From Monilinia fructicola (lineage: Eukaryota > Ascomycota > Leotiomycetes > Helotiales > Sclerotiniaceae): DNA of 64,000 bases. The position numbers and the translations under genes are program-made. The notes under the pieces were generated by a model. It was not told the origin of the DNA. It was given only the letters and a program-made list of their open reading frames with translations, and did not search any database. Location: positions 1,426,001 through 1,490,000 of the forward strand of contig VICG01000009.1 of the NCBI GenBank assembly GCA_008692225.1, in the 5' to 3' direction. Positions 47,560 to 59,016 of this stretch are shown here, piece after piece (position 1 is the stretch's first letter; every line of letters begins with the position of its first letter).

Positions 47560-49555
47560 GAGAGATGCGTCATGCGGCCTTTGGACATGTGATACGTGAT
47601 ATGTAATATGTGGTATGTGATACGAGAGGAATAATATATACATGCTACTGGGCTAGAAACGACTCGCGTCGCAGAAGTCGAATACGGGGATTGGGGTCGG
47701 ACGAGGCTTATGATGACGATGACGACGATGATGATGATGATGATCTAATTTTATTTATCGTTCCTGCCTCCTGCCCATTCCGCACTTCTCCCACTATCGT
47801 CTCCCTTGCGCCTTGACCTTCAAACTCACCTTTCGGGCGGAGGAGCGGAGTGCGGCTGCGCGCTAATAGATGTGTCATGCCGCCTTGGAGGCTTTGGCTA
47901 CAAGCATCAGTCCTGCACTTCACGACCCTAGAGTCAGGACCCTTCGTTTGATGGATAATTCTTGTATGACATGGAATGCGGGACATGGGATATGGGACAT
48001 GGGACATGGAATCTAAACCACCATACCCAGGATCCAACAAACCAACAAGCAACAGTCGCCAATCCAAATCCCAAATCCACATCTCCTCCAACGCTCCGGC
48101 TAGCAATAAATAGGCCTTCCCAACTCCGAGCATCAGGTCACAAATGCCAAGGCCGAGCTCTCCTTCACGATCCCTGAAGCATCTTGCGGAAGGAGCGTTG
48201 GCAGCGGAATGGGGTGTCGGGACTCGGGACGTATCGAGATCGCGATGGGGAGGGGGAGGGGGAGGGGAGCGCGCACGGAAATTTAACGCTACATAGATTC
48301 TGCTGTGGTGGAGTTAGGGTTGTGTTGGGTTGGGTTTGTTGGGATGTTCGTGCTTGTTGGGGGAGGTTTGGGGGGTGGATGGGTGGATGGGTGGATGGGT
48401 GGATGATCGGATGATTGGATGAAAAACCACCGTCTTGATCCGCATCTCGGGTTCTCCATATACAGTTGCTCGATCCGCATCCACCAGTCGTAAGTATCCT
48501 GAGACGCGTGCATTGCACCTGGAGATACCAGTCGAGATTCATATTTGCGAATGAGAGCGAGCCGTTGTGAGTGCGTTTGCCGGTGGAGAGTAGGGCGCGT
48601 GTATTGATTTGATGGCTGCTTCTTCTTCTTCCTCTTCTTTTTGAGCTATAAATAAATCATCGAATACATACCCTCCATGACAACGGCAGAACATCTCCTC
48701 CTGCAGTTGTGCGCTGGGAAGATACAACCTTGCGACGCGGCGCCCGGAAAGACAGAAGATTATTCACGCCTTGGTCTTGACGTTACATTGCATTCCACCG
48801 CGCACCCCCTAGCATCGACGCACCGGCAACGTTCGATCTACATCTGCGATTGATGCTGTCAGATCTAGCCAGTTGTTTATTCGATGCGTTCCTCCCACTC
48901 GTGACGCTTCACGCATCTCGTGCCGTCTTGCGGTGGAAGAGATCGCGATGCGATGTGGGATGATGGATTATCCGGCGGCTTGCTCTTGTGTGTTGCCATG
49001 GGCGGAGATGTTTCTCATTGTTCTATGTTGATGGCATGGCAGGAAGGTTCCATTGCGATCGATCTATCATACAAAATCGCATTTCCAGCATTTACCTCAC
49101 AGAATAATTTATGGTTTACGCCAGCCCTGGAGACTCTGATTATAGAATAATAGCAGAAAAGCGCTAGCAAGATGTTGGATATCAATTGTTAGGTATGCAT
49201 ACCCGTCACTTAGTATGAAGGTAATCATTTCGATGGTAAATCGTAATCTTGGAACCTTGGGACGTATGCCACGAGGATAGTAATAAATTGTAGGGTTACC
49301 GATCTGATCTTATGCATGCGTCCATGATGCTTGTGATAGGACTATGCTAGGCGGATTATTACGACCAAACTACTCGTTTGTTTATTTGTTTGTTTGTTTG
49401 TTTGGCGCCAGTTGCAGTTGCAGGTACAGTTGTCCGTCGAACGACACACATACGCATACACACGCACACTTACGAACAGAAGACGCCAAGGAATTTGCCA
49501 GTAGCATTTCCACCCCGCGTCGAGTCTCCCAATCTCCCAATCTCCTCAATCTACT
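47560..49555. other. Intergenic region with simple repeats
   Basis: A GAT/GAC microsatellite at 47710-47744, a GGATGGGT array around 48376-48420, and TTTG/TTTA repeats at 49376-49403. Short frames only, mostly repeat-derived. No supported gene. Confidence 0.5.
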
Positions 49556-51850
49556 CCTTCAGCGTTGCGGAACCGTTGCCTCGTCGTCTGCATGACGTTC
49601 TTTTTGCCGGCTTCGAATTCGTAGTGGAATACGAATCGGTCGCGTTCGCAGCTTTCAGAGTCGTTGGGTTATCATCCATCCATCTATCTGATATGGCCGG
49701 CGATATGCATGTCCTTGGCTTGTAGTTGGGTGGCGCGTTGCTTCGTAAAATCGGTCCGCTGGTCCTCGAGATTCTTGGTCTTCCGTTTGGAGCGGTCACT
49801 GTGCTGGTTCCTGTGTTTTTTTTTGGGGGGGGGCACCCATTTCGGCATATACACCTCATCCAGTTCCTTAAGATGCGCCGCAACGCGTCCCGTCCCCGGT
49901 GTGGATGGTGGGGTGTTAGCGGTCCTTCAATGCCACCATGACGTCTTTCAAGTTCTTGACGGCGCGATCCAGCTCGACCTGGATGTGTGATATCGTGGTA
50001 TTATGCTGAAGGAGATAATACCTTTACGCCTTGTTTGGCCCTGTTGACGCTTTTCTCCGAGAGAGCAGAGTCGCCATCGTCTGTATTGCCGTTGCTTGGA
50101 TCTACTGATATTGTGTGGTCGATTGGGTCTTTAGTTACGCCATCCATCGCGAACATGTTGTCTGGCCGAACACCCTGCCACAACTGCATTTCGCCTTTGG
50201 TCATCATTTTCAACCACTCTAAATACTGATTCACCGAGCCATCCTTTATTGAACACGTGGGTGCTCAAAAGCCGAAAATACGCATCGTCACAAAACTCTG
50301 GTTCAAGCCAGAGTTTGTGGCTATGGCCTATATCAGCCGTCTATCGCTTGTGTTTCTTCTTGCCGCTACCGGCCACAGCAGCAGCAATAACTTCGTCCCA
50401 ATATACAGGCTCGTTGTTCTGATCAATACACAACTGTCTTTCCAAGATTACGTGGAACACAATTGAACTTGTTGTCAAAGATCAGGTCATAGATGATGGG
50501 CGTGTGGCCCAAAACGACGAAGTCTCGTGGGAGGATCCGATCTTTTTCAACTTTCATGTCTTTCGCGACAGCGTACTTACCCAGACCACACCCTTATGCA
50601 GCACCTGTAGGATTGTTCCGGGCACTCCATGGCCCACACCAATCTTGTGGCAGTTGCTATCTTGGGAAACATCTGTGCAGGCCATCTGGATAGTTTTCTC
50701 CCCTTCGGTATCGGCGTCGGTGCCATTAAGCACAGCCCAGTGATAACCATCTCGCTTATCTAACGATATCTGTAACTCTTCAGGGGATGTCATCACCACG
50801 AAGCTAAATGCGTTTTCGTCTGGATCATCACTGTCATTATCCGTATTTAGCTCGTGGTTTGTATCTACATCATCGCCAGATTGTGGGTGAGGGAAAAGCT
50901 CGTCCAGCGAGACGGGGAGAACAGGTGATGGTACGTTTACTAGGTCACAGTAGAATAAACGCGTTCTCTCGACATGAGGAAAACAATCTCCGCCCAAACC
51001 ATGCAGGCTATCCGTAAAAACCAAGACCCAGGTTTGGTTTCTTGGAAGGAAAATCATTCCTCCACAACAGGTTCAAAGCTTCTTTGATCTCAGTCAGGTT
51101 GGACTGGGCAAAGATTTGGCTCCCATTGGTTGAGTCCCAGATCCAATCGAGGTTGTAAACTCATCACGTTTACAAAATTGATGTCATCTACAGCCTTGAG
51201 GTTGAAGTATCACAGGTACCAGTAACTGATAAGAATGGTTAATGGTACGGCGTACTTCTACGGCTGCTGGTTGTTGACATCATCCAGTTTTTTCAGAAAT
51301 GTCACGGAATTCTTAACGTCCTCTGGCTGTCCACCGTAATCACCTTCTCTGGGATATTCCCAGTCGAAGTCAATACCAGCGAAGCCATGCTTGCGCATTA
51401 AACCAAAAAGATTGCTGATGAATAGCTTCCGATTGGCAGCTGTGCTAACCATGTTGCCAGAACCGGGCTGCGTGGTGGTACCATTGTCATTGAAAGTTCA
51501 ACAACCGAAGGCCACAACAGTCCCCAGTCCCGCGTTGTGCTTCTTGATGTTGGTAAAGTCGGTGAAGACTTCAGTAGGAAGGCCGTCCATTGGGACAACC
51601 TTGAAATCTCCCGGAGTGATGTAACCAAAGGAAAAGTATGCGTGTGTCAAGGCGTCAACTGGGGTTTCATTCAATCCCATACCAATACATGCTTTCTTAT
51701 AGTTCAATGTTTTACATAGCGACTGCGTTCTACCTTAGCATTACAGTTTGGCCAGCAGACATCATTAGGAAGCCTTAGACCCAAAGTTGCACTGTCCTGT
51801 CGCCTTGGGGCAACAAGCACCTTGAACATCTTGTCAGTACGCCTCGTACC
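49556..51850 (-). pseudogene. GH18 chitinase (group C, killer-toxin-like type) pseudogene
   Basis: Fragments of one large chitinase run along the minus strand. A Cys-containing chitin-binding-like stretch (CWPNCNAK) lies near 51745. The start of the GH18 barrel is at 51498-51707 (ALTHAYFSFGYITPG). After a TGA where a Trp codon is expected, the catalytic block is at 51258-51452, with GIDFDWEYP holding the DxDxE motif and its catalytic Glu. Later barrel and C-terminal parts lie at 50554-51057 (VERTRLFYCDLVNVPSPVLP, SSxEELQxSLDKRDG-like region, NCHKIGVGHGVPGTI) and in frames down to about 49560. Stops and frame changes of both signs break it at least five times. Intact members cleave chitin and are often secreted against other fungi or used in wall remodelling. 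No complete product can be made from this copy. Confidence 0.85.
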
Positions 51851-52123
51851 TAATGATTATTAGATCAAAAACTTATAGTTTCGGCAAGGTTTTCTCTCGC
51901 CACATGTATAAGAACCAGGCACCTCCTGTCTAAAAATTAAATTAGTACAGAAACGGCAAGAAAGTAATAATAGCATCCTCCCCGTGACATGCTTTCCCTA
52001 TACGATAAAACATGTGCACTATTTCATCACCAGACCTACAATCCTCCACATGAAGAAACACTCGTGTTCGTAATTAACCAGCGTCACTCTCCTCCATATA
52101 TGCCTCGAATCCGCACGACTCTC
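51851..52123. other. Short intergenic region
   Basis: Between the chitinase pseudogene and a small minus-strand ORF. Nothing recognised. Confidence 0.4.
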
Positions 52124-52483
52124 TTAGTTCATCATACGAAAAGAGCCACTCGCCCTATGCTGCGGTCGCCTAGTCTCTAAGTACGCATCTCTCGACGATA
52201 AAATATGACTTAGACAGCGCGCGGGTGCTTTCAGTATTGGGATCATGGCTCCATATCTAAGAATACGGGAAAGCTCATAGCTGTCCATATAGAAGCCATC
52301 TTCGTCAGTTGGTGGTTTCATTGAATCCATTAGTGTTCTTGCTGCGAGGAAGTTCTTCTCGCTCTCGTAAACGGGCGGGAAAAGACCAGCTGTGTCTTGC
52401 GCTGGTGGCACATCCCTCCTCTCTTCGTAAAATTGGTCGCTTGGATTACTCTTAAAGATCCACTGACCAGAGAGGCTAGCCAT
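52124..52483 (-). CDS. Small ORF, 119 residues, unknown
   Basis: Open from a true ATG at 52483 to the stop at 52124. The product is hydrophilic with protein-like composition (NPSDQFYEERRDVPPAQD; DSYELSRILRYGAM) and no signal peptide or known domain. It lies 74 bp from the end of the next ORF upstream on the same strand. The gap contains CTGCTAAT...CAG, which looks like the end of an intron, so the two ORFs may be exons of one gene whose joint I could not fit, or remnants of a broken gene. Confidence 0.4.
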   Translation of the reverse strand: MASLSGQWIFKSNPSDQFYEERRDVPPAQDTAGLFPPVYESEKNFLAARTLMDSMKPPTDEDGFYMDSYELSRILRYGAMIPILKAPARCLSHILSSRDAYLETRRPQHRASGSFRMMN

Positions 52484-52557
52484 GTTGAGCTAAAAATTCT
52501 GAGCTCGACCATCGATCTCCAATACAAAAAGTCTGTTCTCTCTGATTCATTAGCAGG

Positions 52558-52932
52558 TCAGAAGAGCGACGGGTCGATTGCGCCTTCGTAATACAGCTTT
52601 TGAAACTTGCTCTTGCTTATCATAGTACGTAGAGCATCGCACAGAGATGTTTCGCTTATCGTTCCAGCGAGATTGGAGATTTTTTGGTCATTTGGGTATT
52701 CGGCTGATTCGATTTTGTCATCCGGAATTTTGGATGCCGGTGGTGTTTGGTAGGTAGAAACCGATTCTACGACTTCTTTATATGTTGGCGGCGGAGAGGC
52801 AGACAAAAGCCTGGCTCTTGGAGCGGCCAGTTGATTCTTTGTTAATTTGGAAACGTAGCGGTGAATTTCACTAGGCTGCTGGGTTTCAAAAGTCTTGTTG
52901 TGCCTTGGGGTGGTATGAAAGATGTAACACAT
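52558..52932 (-). CDS. Small ORF, 124 residues, unknown
   Basis: Open from ATG 52932 to TGA at 52558. Hydrophilic, with a proline-rich stretch (SASPPPTYKEVVESV, similar to a PPxY motif) and a helical end (SLCDALRTMISKSKFQKLYY). No known domain. See the neighbouring ORF at 52124-52483 for the possibility of one split gene. Confidence 0.4.
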   Translation of the reverse strand: MCYIFHTTPRHNKTFETQQPSEIHRYVSKLTKNQLAAPRARLLSASPPPTYKEVVESVSTYQTPPASKIPDDKIESAEYPNDQKISNLAGTISETSLCDALRTMISKSKFQKLYYEGAIDPSLF

Positions 52933-53045
52933 GATATTGATGGATAATTCGTGTTTGACAGGTGAATATAGGAGTGTGGTTACCTCTCCCCGAAGATATC
53001 CTGGAGGTACCCCATATCAACGGCGTTCATATCACTAATGAGCTT

Positions 53046-53480
53046 CTACTGCCCTCGATGTCTGGAGTTCATGGGAGAATATATGTTGATGATAAAGCTG
53101 ATATTTCCGTCGGTCAGCCACTGCGATAGGAGCTGAATCACATAGAATATATGAAGACTAACAATTATTGAGTTGGCCATCCTGTTGTGTGTCGTCTCAT
53201 AGTTAGCACAAGTATCATAGCTGTATGAGGGTAATAAAATATTCAACTTCAGGTTTCGGAGAAAGAGGCGACGAATCTTTGACGTCGAAGTGAATACCGA
53301 GGTGAAAATATCGAGTTCTTTACTATTGATGTGTAAAGACCGAAAAGTAGGGCGCTCAACAACCTGCGGCCATGCGCCTAACACTTTCAAGTGTAGTTAG
53401 CGCCAGTTTGTGATCATGTCGATCAAGAAGCAATACGACAATTATATTCAACACTTCTTGTGGAATCCTCTCCCCATTGG
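53046..53480 (-). pseudogene. F-box protein fragment
   Basis: On the minus strand an F-box motif (RIPQEVLNIIV followed by LALTTLESVRRMA, near 53470-53360) is followed in another frame by the typical second part of fungal F-box proteins: FLRNLKLNILLPSYS, then YDTCANYETTHNRMAN, and IYSPMNSRHRG before a TAG at 53046. The first part stops at TGA just after RRMAAGC, so at least one frame break exists, and the usual C-terminal several hundred residues are missing. F-box proteins choose targets for SCF ubiquitin ligases; this copy is probably dead. Confidence 0.6.
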
Positions 53481-55300
53481 TGGCGTTGCTCTCTTGGTCA
53501 AAGGTGTGAGGTTCTATGCTGAAGCCAAGGATGCAGCAACGTTAAGGTGTTTCTGCAAACTCAAGGTCGCTAGATTGGCTCTATATGTAATGCTAGAAGT
53601 TAGGAACTATTTAGCTCAATATTTGTAGATATAATTTCAATTCTCCAAATATCTGAATGTTGATTTCAATCATTCCTCAAATTGTCAGAGGAGATGATCT
53701 ATCAAGTGGATGGATGGGGAATTGCGCACTTATAGAGCAAATTAAGTGATTTTAATTAATTTGAGATTTGGATGGATGTTGAATAGGGTTGAATTCAACC
53801 TAATGAATTGAATCATACACTCCCGAGGCCTTGTCAGATACGTCTCAACTTTGGAAATAGCCTTTAGTATAGTACAGAAGTAACTAGTAACAAAGTGCAA
53901 TAAATCATTCAGTCTTGTTGGCCTGTTTTTATTGACGGCCATGGCTCCTTTAAATTGTGCTCGACGAGTGTTGGCCATGGGTAGTAGTACTACTGCATGG
54001 GAAACGATTATCTGATTATCAAACTGCAGAGAGTATCGAGATCTGCTTGATCAGATGTTCCTGAATTCTGATTCAAGGTCTGATATGTGCTTCAGGCTCA
54101 GATATACCGAGTAGCAGTATGGTTTGAGAAAGCTCCGCCATTCATCCGTAGCGTACTTGAATCATGATTTAGAGTGGAGCTCTAGCCTGGTGGGAATTCC
54201 ACTTCCGCTATTCTGCTAGTTGACGTTCAAGAATATCACAAATTAAAGTATAATAAAACCACTTGTCCTTCAAATAAACTCATCGTAATAAAGAATGAGA
54301 CTCGAGATATCAGCGCGTTCTATAAAAGTAGATACAAGCACTAGCTTGAGTTACCGGCTTTGTGAGGGAGTGAATAATCATGACATTAATTCACCGAACT
54401 CCAGGCTAGACACATCGTCACCACAGACTTGGCTTTTGCACTGCTGGTGCAAGTTCAAATTATAACTTTCAGACGTAAACTGCGAATGATGAATTTAACT
54501 TCAGGATCAAGTTTTCTCAATCTAACACTACCTAGGTAGCCTTCGTTCTCAAAGGATGACTCAACTAATGAGTCCCAAAATCCCCATGTATACATTTTCC
54601 TAGCACATATTATAATTTTCAGCTGTTCAATCATAGCTCTCAGAACAGAGAAACTTCAAAATCAGATGGCTTGTCATTTATTTGATTTCGCATTGAAGTC
54701 TAGGCAATGGTGCGGATGAGCTTGTTTATTAAGCGAGGAATAGGGGATTTGATGAGAGATCTAGGAATATTGGGGTATGGTGAGTATTGATTGCATGGAA
54801 AGAGGTTTGTATCTTTTATAGGCTATTTATATTTAATAATATCATTTAGAGTGGCAGGTTTTATTGTGGGAATTCCCGACTATCTTCTTCTTCATATTCT
54901 TCCTATTCTAGACTGCAATAGCCAGGCACCGACTTCAAATTCTTAGAGATTGTTTGAAATTTTTGTATGCCTTTTCTTTTACAAGGGCACAAGATCTATT
55001 TGATGTTTCTATGTTCAGCAATCTGATCATCTGCTTTTTCGTTGACCTCCCGTGAAAGGGAAGTCCCCCCCAACAAGTTATTCACTGATTTAAAAATCAC
55101 ATCTTCTTGTATATTCAAGCTGTGAATCACAGATCTTTCCATTTCTTGTTCCAAACCTTGTATTTTTTCCCTATAACTTCTCCTCCATCTTCTTGTGCAA
55201 CTAAAGTTGCTATCGCAGAATTATACACCAATGATATATAGCAAGCTCCCACTTTTCGACAATTGCATACATAGAACTAAACTCCCCCATTACTTGAAAT
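53481..55300. other. Intergenic region
   Basis: 1.8 kb without supported genes; AT-moderate, with one TACCTAGGTA at 54529-54538. The last part is the promoter and 5' UTR of the next gene. Confidence 0.5.
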
Positions 55301-56068
55301 ATGTCACCCTCATCCTCATACTTATCCTCCTTTCCAACGTCGCTCCCAATACCACCTCCAATACGATCTTCTTCCCTCCCAAAGTCTCAGTCAACGCCCT
55401 ACCTGCCCATCCCTCGCACAAAATGCATCTATCTCCTATCCACCTACACCTGTTCTCATTTCGTTCAACCCTTTACAAACCCAACAAACATCATCCATAG
55501 ACCAAGTTGTCTTGCACGATATGGAGGCAGATGTTCCAGCGATGGGTATCGCTATGATTTTCTAAAGAATGGAGGAGAGCCCTGTGAAGAATGTCGATTT
55601 CATAAGTGGATAAATGGAGAGACCATTCAGCCTAAAAGCCAAAGTGAATTTGCACAAGAACTCAAAAGGGTTGAGGAGAAAATGATGGAGTTGAGTGGGG
55701 GATTGGATAATGCAATGCTTAGGAAAGAGGTTGGGATGAAAGGGGGGAGGATCAATGGCGGCAAGTTAACTGCTACGCAGTTTTTAGAGGGGGAAAGACG
55801 GAGTTTGATGGATATTGGTTCTGAGACGCGTTTTGGAACGTATTCTGGAAAGGAGAGTCAGGGGGCTCGAAGAAGAATGTCGTTTGAGGATCAGAGAGCT
55901 GCCCATGTTCGAAGACCTACAATTGGGGACCATAGACTTGTGTCTGTTGTGATTGAGGAAGGATGGCAAAGCCATGGAGACAATCATAGGAAGACTAATT
56001 GTAGATTTATGGTCAGCAGGGGAAAGAAACGATGGGAGGATTTGTGGAGCAAGTTGAAGAAGCTTTAG
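55301..56068 (+). CDS. Fungal Cys/His-motif protein, intronless
   Basis: A single exon of 255 residues. After a Ser/Pro-rich leader of about 40 residues comes a metal-binding-like pattern: KCIYLLSTYTCSH (C-x8-C-x-H), then CLARYGGRC and GGEPCEECRFHKW (C-x2-C). The rest is basic and helical (KRVEEKMMELSGGL; near the end WEDLWSKLKKL). The same pattern appears in the gene at 57230, so these are diverged paralogues. Small proteins with this motif are found in Pezizomycotina, mostly without known function; zinc binding is an inference. The earlier ATG at 55195 is in another frame with lower protein-like content. Composition is ordinary for the window. Confidence 0.65.
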   Translation: MSPSSSYLSSFPTSLPIPPPIRSSSLPKSQSTPYLPIPRTKCIYLLSTYTCSHFVQPFTNPTNIIHRPSCLARYGGRCSSDGYRYDFLKNGGEPCEECRFHKWINGETIQPKSQSEFAQELKRVEEKMMELSGGLDNAMLRKEVGMKGGRINGGKLTATQFLEGERRSLMDIGSETRFGTYSGKESQGARRRMSFEDQRAAHVRRPTIGDHRLVSVVIEEGWQSHGDNHRKTNCRFMVSRGKKRWEDLWSKLKKL

Positions 56069-57229
56069 ATGGTGGAATTTGGAATAAGATGTGGTGGATC
56101 TTTTCTTATGGAACTTTTGTTTTGTAGGTCATTGCTTCTTATCTTAATATTTGAGAGAGAGGTCTCATAAATATATATGCAGAGTAAAAGCATCTATAAT
56201 CAGCGATTCGCCACTCACATGTATTTTACCCCCTTCTACTTGTCAATTTTAGACACGCGCCAATATTCAAACTATAAATTCTCTACTAATCTTTTCAAAA
56301 TTACTTCTATAGGACACAATCCACTCCTTCCATTTCGATCCAGCAAGATCCATTACCCAATTCGGAGCTCTCTTTGGGAATTTTCTCTTCGTCAATTTAC
56401 TTAATCAGGTTACTACGAGCATAATTTTCAAATATGACTACGAAATTCTTAATTTCAAGCCCGCGACTAAAGCTACAGCTACCTCAGACTATTAGCGGTG
56501 CCCAGATGAACAGCTTCAACGGAGCAGACGAATTTCATGATGGAATCACGGCGAGGAGTGGAGCTAATAAGAGCTGTTGTATTTCATGTGAAACAGAAAT
56601 TAGAATCAGGAAGATAACATAAGACGGATTCCTCATAGCACATCAAGGGGCGTGCATGGGATGTTCGTAGAAAACACGGTCATGATCATACATCGTTTAT
56701 TGAGTACCGAAAGATGAAATAGTAATCGAATGCCAGTAATTACAGTAGCTATGAAGATTTCCCATTATCATACTATCCAGTCACTATCACCAATGAACCC
56801 TACTGAGTACCATACCAAAGCACCGTACTAGTATATATATATCTCCAGCATCCCAGGTAGGATAACAGATGGTTACCCAGTGAACATTCACGTACGGCGA
56901 CAGAGTACCACAATTGAACACATTCATGATTCAACGTTTGTACGGCATCATTAGTGGCTTTTTAGAACATGTTTGTATACAAGGTACTAACTACTAGTCT
57001 CCTGAGACTGTATGCTTAAGAGATGTCTTTTCGCATTGTAATAACCAAATACCTACATCGAATATCTCAACATACAACTCAGAAGACAAGAATATCGTAC
57101 AACATAATCTCCACGACCGGTTCTTCATCCGCCATTTACAAGACCTCACAGCGAATTCTATGGAGATTTGGTTTGCACATCTTCACTTAACACAATATCA
57201 ACATAACATCGACACGAAGAGAGATCAAA
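56069..57229. other. Intergenic region
   Basis: Between the two Cys/His-motif genes. Short frames only, none supported. Confidence 0.5.
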
Positions 57230-58015
57230 ATGTCTTCGTTGCCCAAATTCACATTCCCAGAAACTTTGAGCGGAGGCCATCACGCCATCACTTCACCCGC
57301 CGGTTCCACCTCGAGACCGACGGAGAACAATTCCAAGTGCGTATTCATCGCACAATGTAAGTCACCCATCCCTCGCTCCCCTCCCACCCCAACCAAACTA
57401 ACCCACCCACCAGCCTACCCGTGCCCCCACCACCCCTCCCTCACCACCCCCCACCTCCTCCACCTCCCCCCCTGCCCCCAAGCCCTCCTCCCCCACGCCC
57501 AACAAACCCCGTGCAAACCCCCCCCCAACACCCCAGAAACCCTCCAAATCCCCCACTACGCCCGCGAACGCGGCTGCAGAACCTGCAAAGCCGAAGCGCG
57601 GCGCCGTCGCCCGGACGAATCCGCCGCGCTCGCCGCGACGACGCGGAAGACGGGGGCGCTGGGGATGGGCACGAGAGCAAGGGGTGGAGACGACAAGGTG
57701 CACGACGAGGAGGAGCGGATCGTCGAAGGCGCGGACCCGGATGTTGGCGCGGATGCGGACGCCGCGGGCGTCGGCGCTCCTGCGACGTCCTCCCCGGCAT
57801 TTCAGGAGGGCGCGGCGCGGGCGGGGGGCCGGGCCGGCGAGCCAGAGCCCGAATTCGAGAGGGATGAGTTCGATGGGGAGATTGGCGACGAGTGGGACTG
57901 GGGGGATAAGAGCGAGAAGATGTGGGGCGAGGTGGCGCTCGCGCCTGGGGTGACGACCGAGAAACGCGACGAATGGGTGGTGATTGGGAGTTGGGGCGAG
58001 GATGAACGGGCATGA
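57230..58015 (+). CDS. Fungal Cys/His-motif protein in a GC-rich island
   Basis: Exons 57230-57356 and 57414-58015 with a 57-bp intron (GTAAGT...CACCAG); 242 residues. The frame is also open through the intron, whose length is a multiple of three, but splicing brings together the C-x8-C-x-H pattern (KCVFIAQ joined to YPCPHH), as in the paralogue at 55301. A Pro-rich part, then ERGCRTCKAEARRR (C-x2-C), and an acidic Gly/Glu-rich tail with repeated Trp (DEWDWGDKSEKMWGE; DEWVVIGSWGE) follow. From about 57420 the DNA is strikingly GC-rich, unlike both flanks and unlike the paralogue. Zinc binding is inferred; the function is unknown. Intron and motif agreement support the model. Confidence 0.68.
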   Translation: MSSLPKFTFPETLSGGHHAITSPAGSTSRPTENNSKCVFIAQCKSPIPRSPPTPTKLTHPPAYPCPHHPSLTTPHLLHLPPCPQALLPHAQQTPCKPPPNTPETLQIPHYARERGCRTCKAEARRRRPDESAALAATTRKTGALGMGTRARGGDDKVHDEEERIVEGADPDVGADADAAGVGAPATSSPAFQEGAARAGGRAGEPEPEFERDEFDGEIGDEWDWGDKSEKMWGEVALAPGVTTEKRDEWVVIGSWGEDERA

Positions 58016-59016
58016 CGGGAGTCTCGGGCTGTGCGGGGTCGCTGGTGAAGGAGGGCATCGTGTGGTCGGGGCGGGAGTTGGGATGGTGGCGTAGCGGCCA
58101 ACTAGGGTGTGCGGTAGCGAGATGCGCCATCTGGTGGCTTTTGTGCAAGTCTCCCGATGGCAGTGTGGTGTAGCGTAGTGGCAGTGCAGCTTTCATCAAA
58201 TCACGCACGATATGCACGACGCGCTTGATTTCCTCGCTTGATTCCCATCGGTGCAATGCACTCACTCACTCCTCCAATTAACGCGCCACACCCCACGAAA
58301 TTCTCAACCCCTGCCAAAAATCCAGATACACCAAGTAACCCACCTCCCATCTCCAAGCTCCCTCCCCATCCCAGCAGAACATTCCCAAACATCCGCCCAA
58401 GCTTCCTCATCACCACACCACACCACACCAAACAACCCAACAACGCCCTCGAATTCCCCACGCTCCCGGGATCAACCGACCCCGAGGAAAAATATGAGAT
58501 TGAAGGATTCGGAAGCCGATCTGGATATTTTGGAAGCCTCATCAGGCTTGATTAAGAGGAAGAGGTCGGGGATCCGTGCGGTGGATTCGATTGATTGGTT
58601 GATGGGTGACGCGCTTCATTCACCACCTACCCACCAACCTACCCACCTACCTCCCTTAGCGAGAGAGCAAGGGGAAGATTGAGAGAACCTTGAAGATGGG
58701 TCTTCGTCACTCATGCTCCCTATAATTATAATAAAATAGCGCGACCGACTAGTCACCAGGACGGGTGAAATCTTTTGATCCTCGGACCCCGGGATGAATT
58801 GGATGTATATTTCTAGGTGCATACATCTATCTATTTCTATGTTCCATGTCGATCCTCTATCTTTCCTAGTTATCCTTGCCGAAGAGAATAAGATCCGTTT
58901 GCTCGTTTGTTCACATACGTCTCTATCGCTAAATAGTCCATCCACACCCATCACTGACCCCACTCATCTGGGTAGAACATCCAACATCCAACTTTATTCT
59001 GCCAGTACCCGAATAT
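58016..59016. other. Intergenic region with overlapping Pro-rich frames
   Basis: Around 58240-58680 two overlapping + strand frames read as Pro-rich peptides and then a short charged helix (near 58490: MRLKDSEADLDILEASSGL). They could be a small gene with a frame change, but no family or intron supports it. The rest is the 3' flank of the kinase gene. Confidence 0.4.

Noticed and set aside
49344..49990. + strand frames with hydrophobic starts
   Set aside because: Antisense to the decayed chitinase tail and partly derived from a TTTG repeat.
57441..58265. 274-codon minus-strand frame
   Set aside because: Pro/Arg-rich shadow of the GC-rich Cys/His-motif gene.
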